A stretch of DNA of 39,904 nucleotides from the IMG/VR virus record IMGVR_UViG_3300022562_000262, positions 1 to 39,904 of that record; one strand, given 5' to 3'. The notes beneath the pieces are model-generated. The model did not search any database and was not told the DNA's origin. It worked only from the letters and a program-made list of their open reading frames with translations. Positions 13,743 through 20,599 of this stretch are shown in pieces. Source of the DNA: a virus. Position numbers and translations under genes: made by a program. How positions within the stretch are numbered: the first letter of the stretch is position 1; each line of letters opens with the position of its first letter.

Positions 13743-14347
13743 TCCTTAATGGCGATCCAGCAAAAGCAGTCGCCATTTTAGGCTCCGGCAACGGCAACGG
13801 CTACGGCTACGGCTACGGCAACGGCAACGGCTACGGCTACGGCTACGGCTCCGGCAACGGCGACGGCTACGGCTACGGCTCCGGCAACGGCTACGGCTAC
13901 GGCTCCGGCAACGGCGACGGCTACGGCTACGGCGACGGCTACGGCTACGGCTACGGCTACGGCTCCGGCTACGGCTCCGGCTACGGCTACGGCGACGGCT
14001 CCTATTGGCTATCTTGCATAGCCTACTTTGCCGAAAGGTGGAATGATGCCGAGCGGGCGCGACTTGCTGCCGCCAAAAAACTGAAAGCTAAGATTGCTTA
14101 CTGGCGATCCGATAAGAACGGGCAACCATCAAATAGTGGCGGCAAGATTGAAGCCGCCGGCCCCGGCGTTATTCACACAACGAATGGGCCACTCCGTCTA
14201 TGCAATGCGGGAACATTACACGCTACCTTGCTGCCTACGAAATGGAAAGGTGAGAGATGGTGGATTGTTGCGCTTCATGGCGAAGTGGTGGGCGACGAAG
14301 AGAAATTTGGCTGCCTAAAGCGCGAGATTATTGGTGAATGCCTTTGA
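13730..14347 (+). CDS. Gly-X dipeptide repeat protein
   Basis: 205 residues from ATG 13730, chosen because GGGAGG is 7-12 bases upstream. Residues 18-91 are 37 uninterrupted Gly-X dipeptides, X being Tyr, Asn, Asp or Ser; every Gly uses GGC. The rest is an ordinary domain beginning YWLSCIAYFAERWNDAERAR and ending with GPLRLCNAGTLHAT and KWKGERWWIVALHGEVVGDE, a beta-rich part that could bind ligand or host partner. The repeat would be flexible or fibrous. No secretion signal is visible. Similar repeat proteins exist in bacteria and phages; function unknown. Confidence 0.7.
   Translation: MEPLILNGDPAKAVAILGSGNGNGYGYGYGNGNGYGYGYGSGNGDGYGYGSGNGYGYGSGNGDGYGYGDGYGYGYGYGSGYGSGYGYGDGSYWLSCIAYFAERWNDAERARLAAAKKLKAKIAYWRSDKNGQPSNSGGKIEAAGPGVIHTTNGPLRLCNAGTLHATLLPTKWKGERWWIVALHGEVVGDEEKFGCLKREIIGECL
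13781..14002 (+). repeat. 37-unit hexanucleotide array GGC-NNC
   Basis: 222 bases of six-base units GGCTAC, GGCAAC, GGCGAC or GGCTCC. Variation is confined to bases four and five of the unit. Higher-order blocks are visible, such as GGCTCCGGCAACGGCGACGG occurring twice. Frame is kept by any unit gain or loss. Confidence 0.95.
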
Positions 14348-14370
14348 GGTTGGAGAAATAGCCGGATAGC

Positions 14371-14580
14371 ATGAGGCGGGCTACTAAGAAACGGATTGAA
14401 CGGGTTGCCGACGCAATCAAGTTCCTTGTGCCGCTGGATGGTGGCCCGCATACAGTAAATGGCAATGCGCTATCGGCTTGGACCCCGAAGGGGCTGGCGG
14501 AAGTAAAATGGCCTAAGTCATTCGGAAAGAATGAGCGAAAGATAATCCGCGCAATCGCCAAGACCGCAATCGAATTATGA
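14371..14580 (+). CDS. hypothetical basic protein, 69 residues
   Basis: Begins MRRATKKRIERVADAIKFLV and includes GGPHTVNGNALSAWTPKGLAE, a pattern seen in small phage proteins. Helical and basic, with possible nucleic-acid contact. Last gene of the plus-strand cargo set, converging with the late operon nine bases away, with no obvious terminator between. Confidence 0.55.
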   Translation: MRRATKKRIERVADAIKFLVPLDGGPHTVNGNALSAWTPKGLAEVKWPKSFGKNERKIIRAIAKTAIEL

Positions 14581-14589
14581 AAAGGGCCG

Positions 14590-14775
14590 CTATTTATTTT
14601 CGTCTGCCGGTTCCCAGGAATGAAGAACCTTCGCACTTAGATAATTCAATAGCGCCCATTGTTTCTTGCTGAGATTGTGGCACAGCGTTTGACCCGCCAT
14701 ATCGGTAAGGGACAGATATGCCTTATCGGACGCGGGTTGACCCGCCGTTAAGCATTTCACATTCTTATGTTGCAT
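14590..14775 (-). CDS. hypothetical protein, 61 residues, last of the late operon
   Basis: Start at ATG 14775 is favoured because the frame upstream is inside the preceding gene and GAGCGAGAAG precedes it. Product MQHKNVKCLTAGQPASDKAY onward is soluble with no domain recognised. Overlaps the upstream gene by 11 bases. Confidence 0.45.
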   Translation of the reverse strand: MQHKNVKCLTAGQPASDKAYLSLTDMAGQTLCHNLSKKQWALLNYLSAKVLHSWEPADENK

Positions 14776-14938
14776 TCTTCTCGCTCTCCGGTAGCGGGGG
14801 CTTTCCCTCTCCCTTCCAGACTCCGATATATGACCATTCCCCATGCGGGGTTCCTTTAAGGCTGTCGCTCACGGTCCAGCCCATGCGTTCGTATTCCTCT
14901 TTCAAATGCTTGCCGATAAATTTGGTCCAGCTAATCAT
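14765..14938 (-). CDS. hypothetical protein, 57 residues
   Basis: Start chosen at ATG 14938 for its ATGA overlap with the zincin-like gene. Sequence MISWTKFIGKHLKEEYERMG then EWSYIGVWKGEGKPPLP. Alpha followed by beta, soluble. No family. Confidence 0.55.
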   Translation of the reverse strand: MISWTKFIGKHLKEEYERMGWTVSDSLKGTPHGEWSYIGVWKGEGKPPLPESEKNAT

Positions 14939-15249
14939 TGCAGGGATTCCATAAGCCATTTCATAAAATCCGGGTTGTCACGGATCATCATGGCCATGCC
15001 TATCGACATAAGGCTGACAAGTCTTTCTTCCGTATCCTTCCCCCTGAGATTCATCACTTTGAATATGGCATGGAATATTTCATGCAATAGGGTTTCCGCC
15101 TCCTGTTGCTGGCTGGCATATTTTTCCCGCAGGGAAATAGCCATAGCGGTTTCGGAGAATGTCCCGAGATTATTGTCTCGGTCCTCACCTAATAATTTTA
15201 TGATGGAAATATCGAAGGGACCGACGCGGACGGAATCAAATGGAACCAT
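14935..15249 (-). CDS. minimal zincin-like phage protein (HExxH)
   Basis: 104 residues. LLHEIFHAIFKVMN (54-67) is an HExxH helix with hydrophobic surroundings, as in zinc-dependent peptidases. A downstream Glu in KDTEERLVSLMS could be the third ligand. The layout resembles short phage proteins with an ImmA/IrrE-style catalytic helix. Cytoplasmic, no signal. A partner or substrate is not visible; it may also be a structural remnant of the fold. Confidence 0.65.
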   Translation of the reverse strand: MVPFDSVRVGPFDISIIKLLGEDRDNNLGTFSETAMAISLREKYASQQQEAETLLHEIFHAIFKVMNLRGKDTEERLVSLMSIGMAMMIRDNPDFMKWLMESLQ

Positions 15250-15256
15250 GAAACAC

Positions 15257-15997
15257 CTATTTGGAAAACCAATGGCCGCAATCGCGGCATTGAAAGCGGG
15301 GGGATTTGCGTTTGATGGCGATATTGTAACCCCTGCGTATGACGTGGCTTGACTCGCACACGGGGCAGCCGGGGGCTTCGCTATAGACTGTTAATTTGGG
15401 ATGGGATGGGTGCCACGCGCGGAGTCGGAGATAAACCTTCTCTAACAGCTCTACGTCGCGGGCATTGTACCGGCGCATGAGGGACCACGCTTTGCGCTTC
15501 CCCTCCATGCAGCCTTTCCATAAATGAAAGCCGGTATGGGGTAATTTTCGGCCTATCCCGAGATAGGCGCCAAGATCATTAAGCCGGTTGCTGGTAAACG
15601 AAAATCGAGCCCTCGCAACCTTCAACGTATCTACGGATTTGTATGGTGTCGGTGGCTTAAGACCGTGGAATATGAATCTGGCGTTCGATTTCTTTAGGTC
15701 AAATTTATCGCCGTTATGGGCTACGATAATGTCGGCTTCGCAGAATAAATTATGAAGATCGAATACGAGCGCCGAATCGTCCTCTTTATCCTTCTTGAAT
15801 CTCTTATAATCCGGCAGAGCTATTGTTTTTACTTTTTTATCGCCAAGCCACTTATACGCGACCGATAAAATATACCAAGACGATTTAACGTCTATGGCGT
15901 TTTGCTCGTAAACTCCCCAATTCCAAGACAGGAGGGGCGCAGTCTCAATATCAATAAATAGTATCTTCGCGCCGGTTGTTTCGGGCAAAGTATCCAT
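15257..15997 (-). CDS. DEDD-type 3'-5' exonuclease with zinc ribbon
   Basis: 246 residues. LFIDIETAP gives Asp16 and Glu18, VAHNGDKFDLK gives Asp100, and YNARDVELL gives Asp181: the four acidic residues of an RNase H-like (RNase_H_2/YprB-type) exonuclease. The C-terminus has CPVC (211-214) and CRDC (237-240), a zinc ribbon for nucleic-acid binding. It probably trims DNA or RNA. Its place at the end of the late operon rather than in the replication cluster is slightly unusual. Confidence 0.82.
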   Translation of the reverse strand: MDTLPETTGAKILFIDIETAPLLSWNWGVYEQNAIDVKSSWYILSVAYKWLGDKKVKTIALPDYKRFKKDKEDDSALVFDLHNLFCEADIIVAHNGDKFDLKKSNARFIFHGLKPPTPYKSVDTLKVARARFSFTSNRLNDLGAYLGIGRKLPHTGFHLWKGCMEGKRKAWSLMRRYNARDVELLEKVYLRLRAWHPSHPKLTVYSEAPGCPVCESSHVIRRGYNIAIKRKSPRFQCRDCGHWFSK

Positions 15998-16013
15998 CCA
16001 TTCGTTGTTGAAA

Positions 16014-16178
16014 CTATTTTCTAAAGCGGTCCCAGATTTGCAGGGAATAATTCACCGCAGCCAATATGCCGACTAATATTCCAACAGCCCCGGAAAACAG
16101 GCCGAAGTTCGCACTAACAACGCCAATGAGCGCGCCAATGTCCGCCGTGTAAAGTATGTGAGGGGGTAGGTGTTTCAT
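16014..16178 (-). CDS. 54-residue membrane protein, possible holin-type
   Basis: Start ATG 16178 overlaps the upstream stop by ATGA. Begins MKHLPPHILYTADIGALIGV, and two hydrophobic stretches around Ser22 and Gly33 (GALIGVVSANFGLF, GAVGILVGILAAV) are followed by a short charged tail. It fills an otherwise unexplained gap. Position beside lysis genes makes a holin-like role possible. Confidence 0.6.
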   Translation of the reverse strand: MKHLPPHILYTADIGALIGVVSANFGLFSGAVGILVGILAAVNYSLQIWDRFRK

Positions 16179-16624
16179 GGTGCGCACAGGGGAAACACAT
16201 TGAGGGCTAAGATTTCCGGTGCGATCATGTACGCGACGTGATCTACCGTCAGCTCCCCGTTCTTGGCTACATAATCAGCAATCCATTTCTGGACTGCCGG
16301 GGGATAAAACCTATGGATCAATACATTCGTCAGTTCCGGCTGCGGAATGTCATTGATGGTCGCTAGATGGAATCCGAACGATGCCCTTTCCGTCACGCAC
16401 ACCTGAGATGGCGGAAGCGCGAGAACCAGGGTGCAGGCGGAAACGCACATTCCCTCGATACGGACGGGGACACCGGAAAGCTCTATGCGCTGGTAGAACT
16501 TCATGTAGTCGCTGACGACCCCGCCACCATCGTCCGTTATGACGATTGTTCCTGGGTGGGGAATGCTGTTAGCCGGGAGAGCCAAAGCACATAGGATCGC
16601 GCCGGCAAGCCACAACCGTTTCAT
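16175..16624 (-). CDS. secreted ClpP/crotonase-like protein (COG3904-like)
   Basis: 149 residues. Residues 1-20 are a Sec signal peptide. The mature protein has IEGMCVSACTLVLAL with Ser62 between two cysteines, then ERASFGFHLA with His86. This Cys-x-Ser-Ala-Cys plus His arrangement resembles predicted periplasmic serine-protease-like proteins of the ClpP/SppA fold. It would act in the periplasm. Located in the lysis block and coupled by ATGA on both sides. Catalysis is inferred; an Asp partner is not clear. Confidence 0.6.
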   Translation of the reverse strand: MKRLWLAGAILCALALPANSIPHPGTIVITDDGGGVVSDYMKFYQRIELSGVPVRIEGMCVSACTLVLALPPSQVCVTERASFGFHLATINDIPQPELTNVLIHRFYPPAVQKWIADYVAKNGELTVDHVAYMIAPEILALNVFPLCAP

Positions 16625-16854
16625 TTCTTTTCAGTTGATTCACAGCGGGATTCAACTTTAACGTCGTCGCCCGGAATCTGCGCTAGGGCTTCGATCTTGA
16701 AATTCGCCACGCTCGCAGCGAAGTCCGGCCCGTTCCTAAAGGACTCGCAAGCCGCCATGCTGTCGAATTTCTTGGGCGTATAAATCAAATCCTGCGGGCC
16801 GTAAGAGGGCTGACCGCCGAGAAAAACCATAAATGTAATGATGATTGCGAACAT
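16621..16854 (-). CDS. small exported or membrane protein, 77 residues
   Basis: Start chosen at ATG 16854, since AAGGA is 5-9 bases upstream. MFAIIITFMVFLGGQPSYGP is a signal or anchor, followed by a soluble part with two cysteines (AACESF, SRCEST), possibly a disulfide. Overlaps the next gene by four bases. Cell-envelope role in or near lysis is plausible; it might be spanin-like but no lipobox is seen. Confidence 0.5.
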   Translation of the reverse strand: MFAIIITFMVFLGGQPSYGPQDLIYTPKKFDSMAACESFRNGPDFAASVANFKIEALAQIPGDDVKVESRCESTEKK

Positions 16855-16862
16855 GGCGTTCC

Positions 16863-17183
16863 TTACTCGTTTAGGGAAGCGCGGGCGAACCAGCGTTGCT
16901 GCTCGTCCCACGTCATTGGACGGGAATGTTGAAGAAGATAGATAATCGCTTGGGCGGCAAGCCCGGAGCCTGGGTAGAAAGCATCCGCAACCGTCGCCGC
17001 TATCGGCATCAGGTCGGGTGCGATTTCCTTGAATGTAATATCTAGCGGTTGGTTAGTCTCCACCGCATGGGCCAAGACTTCCGACGCATGAATTATGTTT
17101 GGTACGTCTTGAATATTTATAGGGACGGCAACCCCGGCTACCCGTAGAAGGAAAACCGGGGCAGCCAGAACCCCAATGTTCAT
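16863..17183 (-). CDS. hypothetical protein, 106 residues, late region
   Basis: Hydrophobic N-terminus (VLAAPVFLLRVAGVAVPI) and another helix around GSGLAAQAIIYLLQ, with the C-terminus MTWDEQQRWFARASLN. Overlaps the previous gene stop by four bases. Similar short proteins occur beside the preceding gene in phage late regions. Function not known. Confidence 0.55.
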   Translation of the reverse strand: MNIGVLAAPVFLLRVAGVAVPINIQDVPNIIHASEVLAHAVETNQPLDITFKEIAPDLMPIAATVADAFYPGSGLAAQAIIYLLQHSRPMTWDEQQRWFARASLNE

Positions 17184-17497
17184 CCGGCGATGATGTGAAC
17201 GCCGGAAGCCGCGAGCTGAGCCTGGGCGGCCGGGGCGAGCGCCGAGAAGGCCGACGCTGTGATGGTCGGGCCAACAACCACATTCGGATTATTGACGGCG
17301 GCCGGGGGAGCCGGGGGCGCGTCTTTGTGAAAGAGGCCCAGCGGGTCCATCGCATCGGCACCAGCCTTGCTCTTGAGGCCAGCGAGAACGACGGACGTAC
17401 CAGCACCGAGAATAAGGTTGTTGATTACGTCCGTGCTGGACGGCACCAGCGCGTTGAGATTTACGTTAGAAAGAATGCTAGAAACGTCAACCGACAT
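17180..17497 (-). CDS. hypothetical Ala/Pro-rich protein, 105 residues
   Basis: Starts MSVDVSSILSNVNLNALVPS. Low-complexity Ala/Pro region (APPAPPAAVNNP), then ASAFSALAPAAQAQLAASGV. No signal or strong membrane span. Late position between lysis-type genes suggests a minor structural or lysis accessory protein, not established. Confidence 0.5.
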   Translation of the reverse strand: MSVDVSSILSNVNLNALVPSSTDVINNLILGAGTSVVLAGLKSKAGADAMDPLGLFHKDAPPAPPAAVNNPNVVVGPTITASAFSALAPAAQAQLAASGVHIIAG

Positions 17498-17509
17498 TAG
17501 TTGCTCCTT

Positions 17510-17743
17510 TTAGCCGCCTATTCCGGGCGGAGTTATGGCGGGACACCAGTTCCAGAAAAAATGAACGGCAAGCCCGCCGACCAACATGCCGTACAACACA
17601 AGAGACAAGGGCCATTTCTGTCCCACGCCCCAAACGAAACGAGAGAGGGTGTTATTGCGTTCGGGATGCTTGAACGCCCTCCACTCGAAATATGAGAAGT
17701 AAATTGCGCAGGCCAAGAGGCCGAGAATCCACGGGAGATTCAT
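17510..17743 (-). CDS. two-span membrane protein of lysis block
   Basis: 77 residues. Hydrophobic stretches at about 4-18 (PWILGLLACAIYFSYF) and 46-65 (LSLVLYGMLVGGLAVHFFW), with basic residues between. Overlaps the holin-like gene by ATGA. A holin or antiholin role is likely from neighbours. Confidence 0.6.
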   Translation of the reverse strand: MNLPWILGLLACAIYFSYFEWRAFKHPERNNTLSRFVWGVGQKWPLSLVLYGMLVGGLAVHFFWNWCPAITPPGIGG

Positions 17744-17925
17744 TTTTTCTCCGGCATCAAGAAGGCGATAACGCCAGCAATACCGGCACCGATAAGCATC
17801 ACGCTATTAGCCATGCCAGGATCGAGGTGGATGCCGACGACTCCAAGGAGTCCGGCAATCCCGGCCCATGACGACGGCTCTTTGAAGCGGGCCGCTATAT
17901 GGGCAATTGTTGCATTGTATTCCAT
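17740..17925 (-). CDS. putative holin, 61 residues
   Basis: Contains ARFKEPSSWAGIAGLLGVVG and ANSVMLIGAGIAGVIAFLMP, two hydrophobic helices, a short loop and a lysine end: the plan of small phage holins that form membrane holes to release endolysin. Directly downstream of the amidase/peptidase-like endolysin gene. Family assignment is by pattern. Confidence 0.65.
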   Translation of the reverse strand: MEYNATIAHIAARFKEPSSWAGIAGLLGVVGIHLDPGMANSVMLIGAGIAGVIAFLMPEKK

Positions 17926-17934
17926 TTAATTCTC

Positions 17935-18456
17935 CTAAATGACTTTGCTTGGATTTGTTTGATGGGCTGGAGTTCCAGCCGGCATGATGATTGGGCCGGT
18001 CTGCGGAATCGGGATAGACGCGGGCCAGAAATAACCGACAAGCCCGAATCTCGGGCTATTCTTTGGATACGGTTCTATTTGAACCATATCCCCCTCATTT
18101 CCGCCGAGGGTATAGACGTAACCGTTCAATTCTCCCCTGTAGAATCCGACGTGGCCGATACCCGAGTGGGGGCCGCTACCGCGCCAGAAAACGACAACCG
18201 CCCCAAGGGCCGGTTTGCCCATGTGGACGAAGTGACTGTTACGAGTGAAAGACTGAGAGGATGCCGAGCGCGTTCCGGTAACACCGGAAGTCTCCAGCAT
18301 CGCATTGACGAAGATCGCGCACCACGGGTCGCCTTCTTCTCCGCAATGCGCCATGTTGATGTAGCGGCGGATAGCGGGGCCTTTATTCTCCGGTTCTTCT
18401 CTTGTGCCGATTTCAGTCAATGCTAGACGGAACCACGCCGGGGCCGCGTCGAACAT
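17935..18456 (-). CDS. endolysin-like cysteine peptidase/amidase (TIGR02594 type)
   Basis: 173 residues. WFRLALTEIGTREEPENKGP opens the domain; Cys46 in DPWCAIFVNAML, His102 in GIGHVGFYRG and Asn120 in LGGNEG are the expected CHAP/NlpC-like catalytic triad. It should cut peptidoglycan. No signal peptide, so release would need the adjacent holin. The C-terminal ~30 residues are Pro-rich. Abuts the tail lysozyme stop directly (TAGATG). Confidence 0.8.
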   Translation of the reverse strand: MFDAAPAWFRLALTEIGTREEPENKGPAIRRYINMAHCGEEGDPWCAIFVNAMLETSGVTGTRSASSQSFTRNSHFVHMGKPALGAVVVFWRGSGPHSGIGHVGFYRGELNGYVYTLGGNEGDMVQIEPYPKNSPRFGLVGYFWPASIPIPQTGPIIMPAGTPAHQTNPSKVI

Positions 18457-19161
18457 CTAGGAAATCCTTGTTGGGTAAACGCGCTGAAAATGGAGCGCGA
18501 GGGCTTGCAATAGACGCGGATCAATCTGCCGGGGCGGCATGGGCGGCGCTAATTGCATCGCCGGGGCTTGTACGGGCACCGGGGCCGACACAGGCATAGG
18601 TCGCGGCGACCAACTGAATGCCGGGAGATTTGGGTTGGCCTGCGGAGCCTGTATCGGCTTGGCTGCCGGTTGTTCTACTTGTTGAGCCGGCGGTGCCTGC
18701 TGTGCCGTCTGCGGAGCCGGTTGTGGTGTTGCCTGGGCAATCTGGAAATTAGGGGTGGCCGGAAGGTAATTAGTCGCGTTTTTTAATCTCGTTCCCTCTG
18801 AATTATCCCCGTAGCGGATATATCTTTTAAGGGCAGCGTTAGCACTAGAAACGTCTTGCGATTGTAGAAACGGGGCGGCGCTTTTTGCTTCCGTCGTCCC
18901 CATTTCCTGATGGGCAAAATCAAGTTGTGTGCGCCAATCCGAGGGGTCTTTTCCGTTGGCTAGGGCGTATTTCTGTAGGTTAGCCAGCCGGTCATTGCGC
19001 CATTGCAGGAGCCCGTATGCGCCTTCTTTCTTGTTGAGATTATTGGGGTCAAAGCCGGATTCCTGCTCGATATTCCCCGTAATAGCTGCGCTTTGCGCGG
19101 GGGAATAGCCAATACCGCCCAAATAGGATATTATGTCTTGGGGTGTAGGAATAGAGGACAT
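18457..19161 (-). CDS. virion tail lysozyme (Phage_lysozyme2 type)
   Basis: 234 residues. N-terminal ~115 residues match the phage tail lysozyme domain: TPQDIISYLGGIGYSPAQSA, GNIEQESGFDPN with a likely catalytic Glu32, then GLLQWRNDRLANL and TQLDFAHQEM. A long Pro/Gln-rich linker and a short helical end follow. Probably packaged and used to breach peptidoglycan at entry, in line with adjacent ejection genes. Its ATG lies within a CATG shared with a possible plus-strand gene. Confidence 0.8.
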   Translation of the reverse strand: MSSIPTPQDIISYLGGIGYSPAQSAAITGNIEQESGFDPNNLNKKEGAYGLLQWRNDRLANLQKYALANGKDPSDWRTQLDFAHQEMGTTEAKSAAPFLQSQDVSSANAALKRYIRYGDNSEGTRLKNATNYLPATPNFQIAQATPQPAPQTAQQAPPAQQVEQPAAKPIQAPQANPNLPAFSWSPRPMPVSAPVPVQAPAMQLAPPMPPRQIDPRLLQALALHFQRVYPTRIS

Positions 19162-19375
19162 GGTTATAAATCCAGAAAAATCGCGTTACCCGCTTTTTCT
19201 CTTTCTTTATGTTGTGTGCGCAAGCGCAGTTGCCGCGCTAAAATTGCCACTGACGGACGCACAAAACGGTGCGCTATCGGTTCTATTGTTCGTCGGTATT
19301 ATTCTAGGGTGCAAAATATGGAGCTACGTTAGACAAAAGTTGGAAGTTCGGAGGCGTGGTGTACTGCGGCAATAG
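19160..19375 (+). CDS. possible antisense membrane protein, 71 residues
   Basis: Only plus-strand candidate inside the late operon. Its ATG overlaps, on the opposite strand, the lysozyme ATG (CATG). AGAGGAC precedes the start. Two strongly hydrophobic segments (YPLFLFLYVVCASAVAAL and ALSVLLFVGIILGCKIW) and a basic tail look like a true membrane protein. It covers the 142-base gap that has no minus-strand gene and overlaps the end of the next ejection gene by 72 bases. Confidence 0.45.
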   Translation: MVINPEKSRYPLFLFLYVVCASAVAALKLPLTDAQNGALSVLLFVGIILGCKIWSYVRQKLEVRRRGVLRQ

Positions 19376-20599
19376 CCGCGCACCTGACGCCGCTGCCCCG
19401 ACCGCGAGCGGACTCCTTGCTACCAATGACTTGGCCCCGGATCGCGCAAGCGGCGATGCCGCCCTAATCATCTCCGCAATTTGATTGGCTTCGCTCAACG
19501 CCCTGTTATTGCCGAATTGCTTTAATGCCAGGCCGACCATCGGAAGCGCCTCGGGCGGAAGCCCCATAAGGTGACCAATGCTTCCAGCCGCTATCATTCC
19601 AAGACCGCCGCCGCCGCCCAAAAGATTCCCACCCGCTCGGGTAATATTTTCAAGTCCAGACCCACGCACGAATTGCTGCATGGCAGACAATTGTTCCGGG
19701 GTATATCCCCTTTGCAATTTGGGGTTATTTATTATTTGTCTGAATTGTGTGCGCAGGGCATTTTCAACGTTTGCGCCCGAGTGTGCTGAAGCGGCATTGT
19801 TTTGCGCGTTGTATATGCGTTGCTCTAGCGAGTTTCCGAGTTTATACGATGTGTAGTTCCCGTTCGCTTCCTTAATGAGCGAAACATAATTTTGCGCCAT
19901 GTCTGGCGAGCCGGCCCGCAAGTCGTTTTGACCGAGATTTTCCAGAAAGTTATTGAAGTGGTTTAACGCAATGCCTGCCGCCGCCCTATCCGCCGCGTCG
20001 TTATTAACCGAATCGCGCACCATCCCGAATGATTTTTGCGCGGAATGTATATTCTGCGGAGTAACGAAACTCCCCTCTGGGGACGATTGGAGTTTGTTTA
20101 TAAGCCCCATTGTCTTGGGGGCTGTTACATCATTCCAACCCTCTTGATTCAGGGCCGCTTGCAAGCCAGAACCGAAATCGCCCAATGCCCCCGGCTTCAA
20201 TTCAAATTTAAGATTATTGGCCCTCCGGTAAAGTGACTTGGCCGCAGACCGGATTGATGAAAGAACTGGCGGGACGGCCCGCATTGCCGGAACAACCTGA
20301 CTCACCGGGGCAATGCCAGCTAGGTTTGTAACTTTATCAATATTCTCGCCGCCGTTTGCGCTGCTGGGGACAACCTCGTTCCCGGCATATACTTCGCCGG
20401 GATATTTTGCGGCCTGCCATAGACCCTCGGCTAGTTTAACCGGCCATGTATCCAGAATGCTAAATGGTTTTTGTTGCGGTTGATTCTGTGATGCCGGTTG
20501 GTTGGAATCGGTGGCTTGCGGGGAGTCGAATTGATCGAAAAAGTTTGATGCGGCGCCCTGTGTAGCGGGGGCGTCGAATTGATCGAAAAAGTTAGCCAT
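19304..20599 (-). CDS. internal virion/DNA ejection protein A, 431 residues
   Basis: The N-terminus carries a repeated motif NFFDQFD followed by Ala/Ser-Pro (residues ~3-11 and ~19-27), often seen at the start of podovirus ejected proteins. It continues with a Gln-rich low-complexity part and a long helical body (FELKPGALGDFGSGLQAALN, ALNHFNNFLENLGQ). Glycine-rich hydrophobic segment GGNLLGGGGGLGMIAAGSIG could contact membrane. Likely leaves the capsid with DNA to form a channel. Overlaps the next gene by one base. Confidence 0.65.
   Translation of the reverse strand: MANFFDQFDAPATQGAASNFFDQFDSPQATDSNQPASQNQPQQKPFSILDTWPVKLAEGLWQAAKYPGEVYAGNEVVPSSANGGENIDKVTNLAGIAPVSQVVPAMRAVPPVLSSIRSAAKSLYRRANNLKFELKPGALGDFGSGLQAALNQEGWNDVTAPKTMGLINKLQSSPEGSFVTPQNIHSAQKSFGMVRDSVNNDAADRAAAGIALNHFNNFLENLGQNDLRAGSPDMAQNYVSLIKEANGNYTSYKLGNSLEQRIYNAQNNAASAHSGANVENALRTQFRQIINNPKLQRGYTPEQLSAMQQFVRGSGLENITRAGGNLLGGGGGLGMIAAGSIGHLMGLPPEALPMVGLALKQFGNNRALSEANQIAEMIRAASPLARSGAKSLVARSPLAVGAAASGARLLPQYTTPPNFQLLSNVAPYFAP

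Noticed and set aside
13781-14002. Regular repeat array that could be taken for CRISPR
   Set aside because: Units are six bases with no spacers and lie in a single open frame; it is a coding hexamer repeat.
17899-18426. Plus-strand open frame of 175 codons
   Set aside because: Antisense to the endolysin with its visible Cys-His-Asn set.
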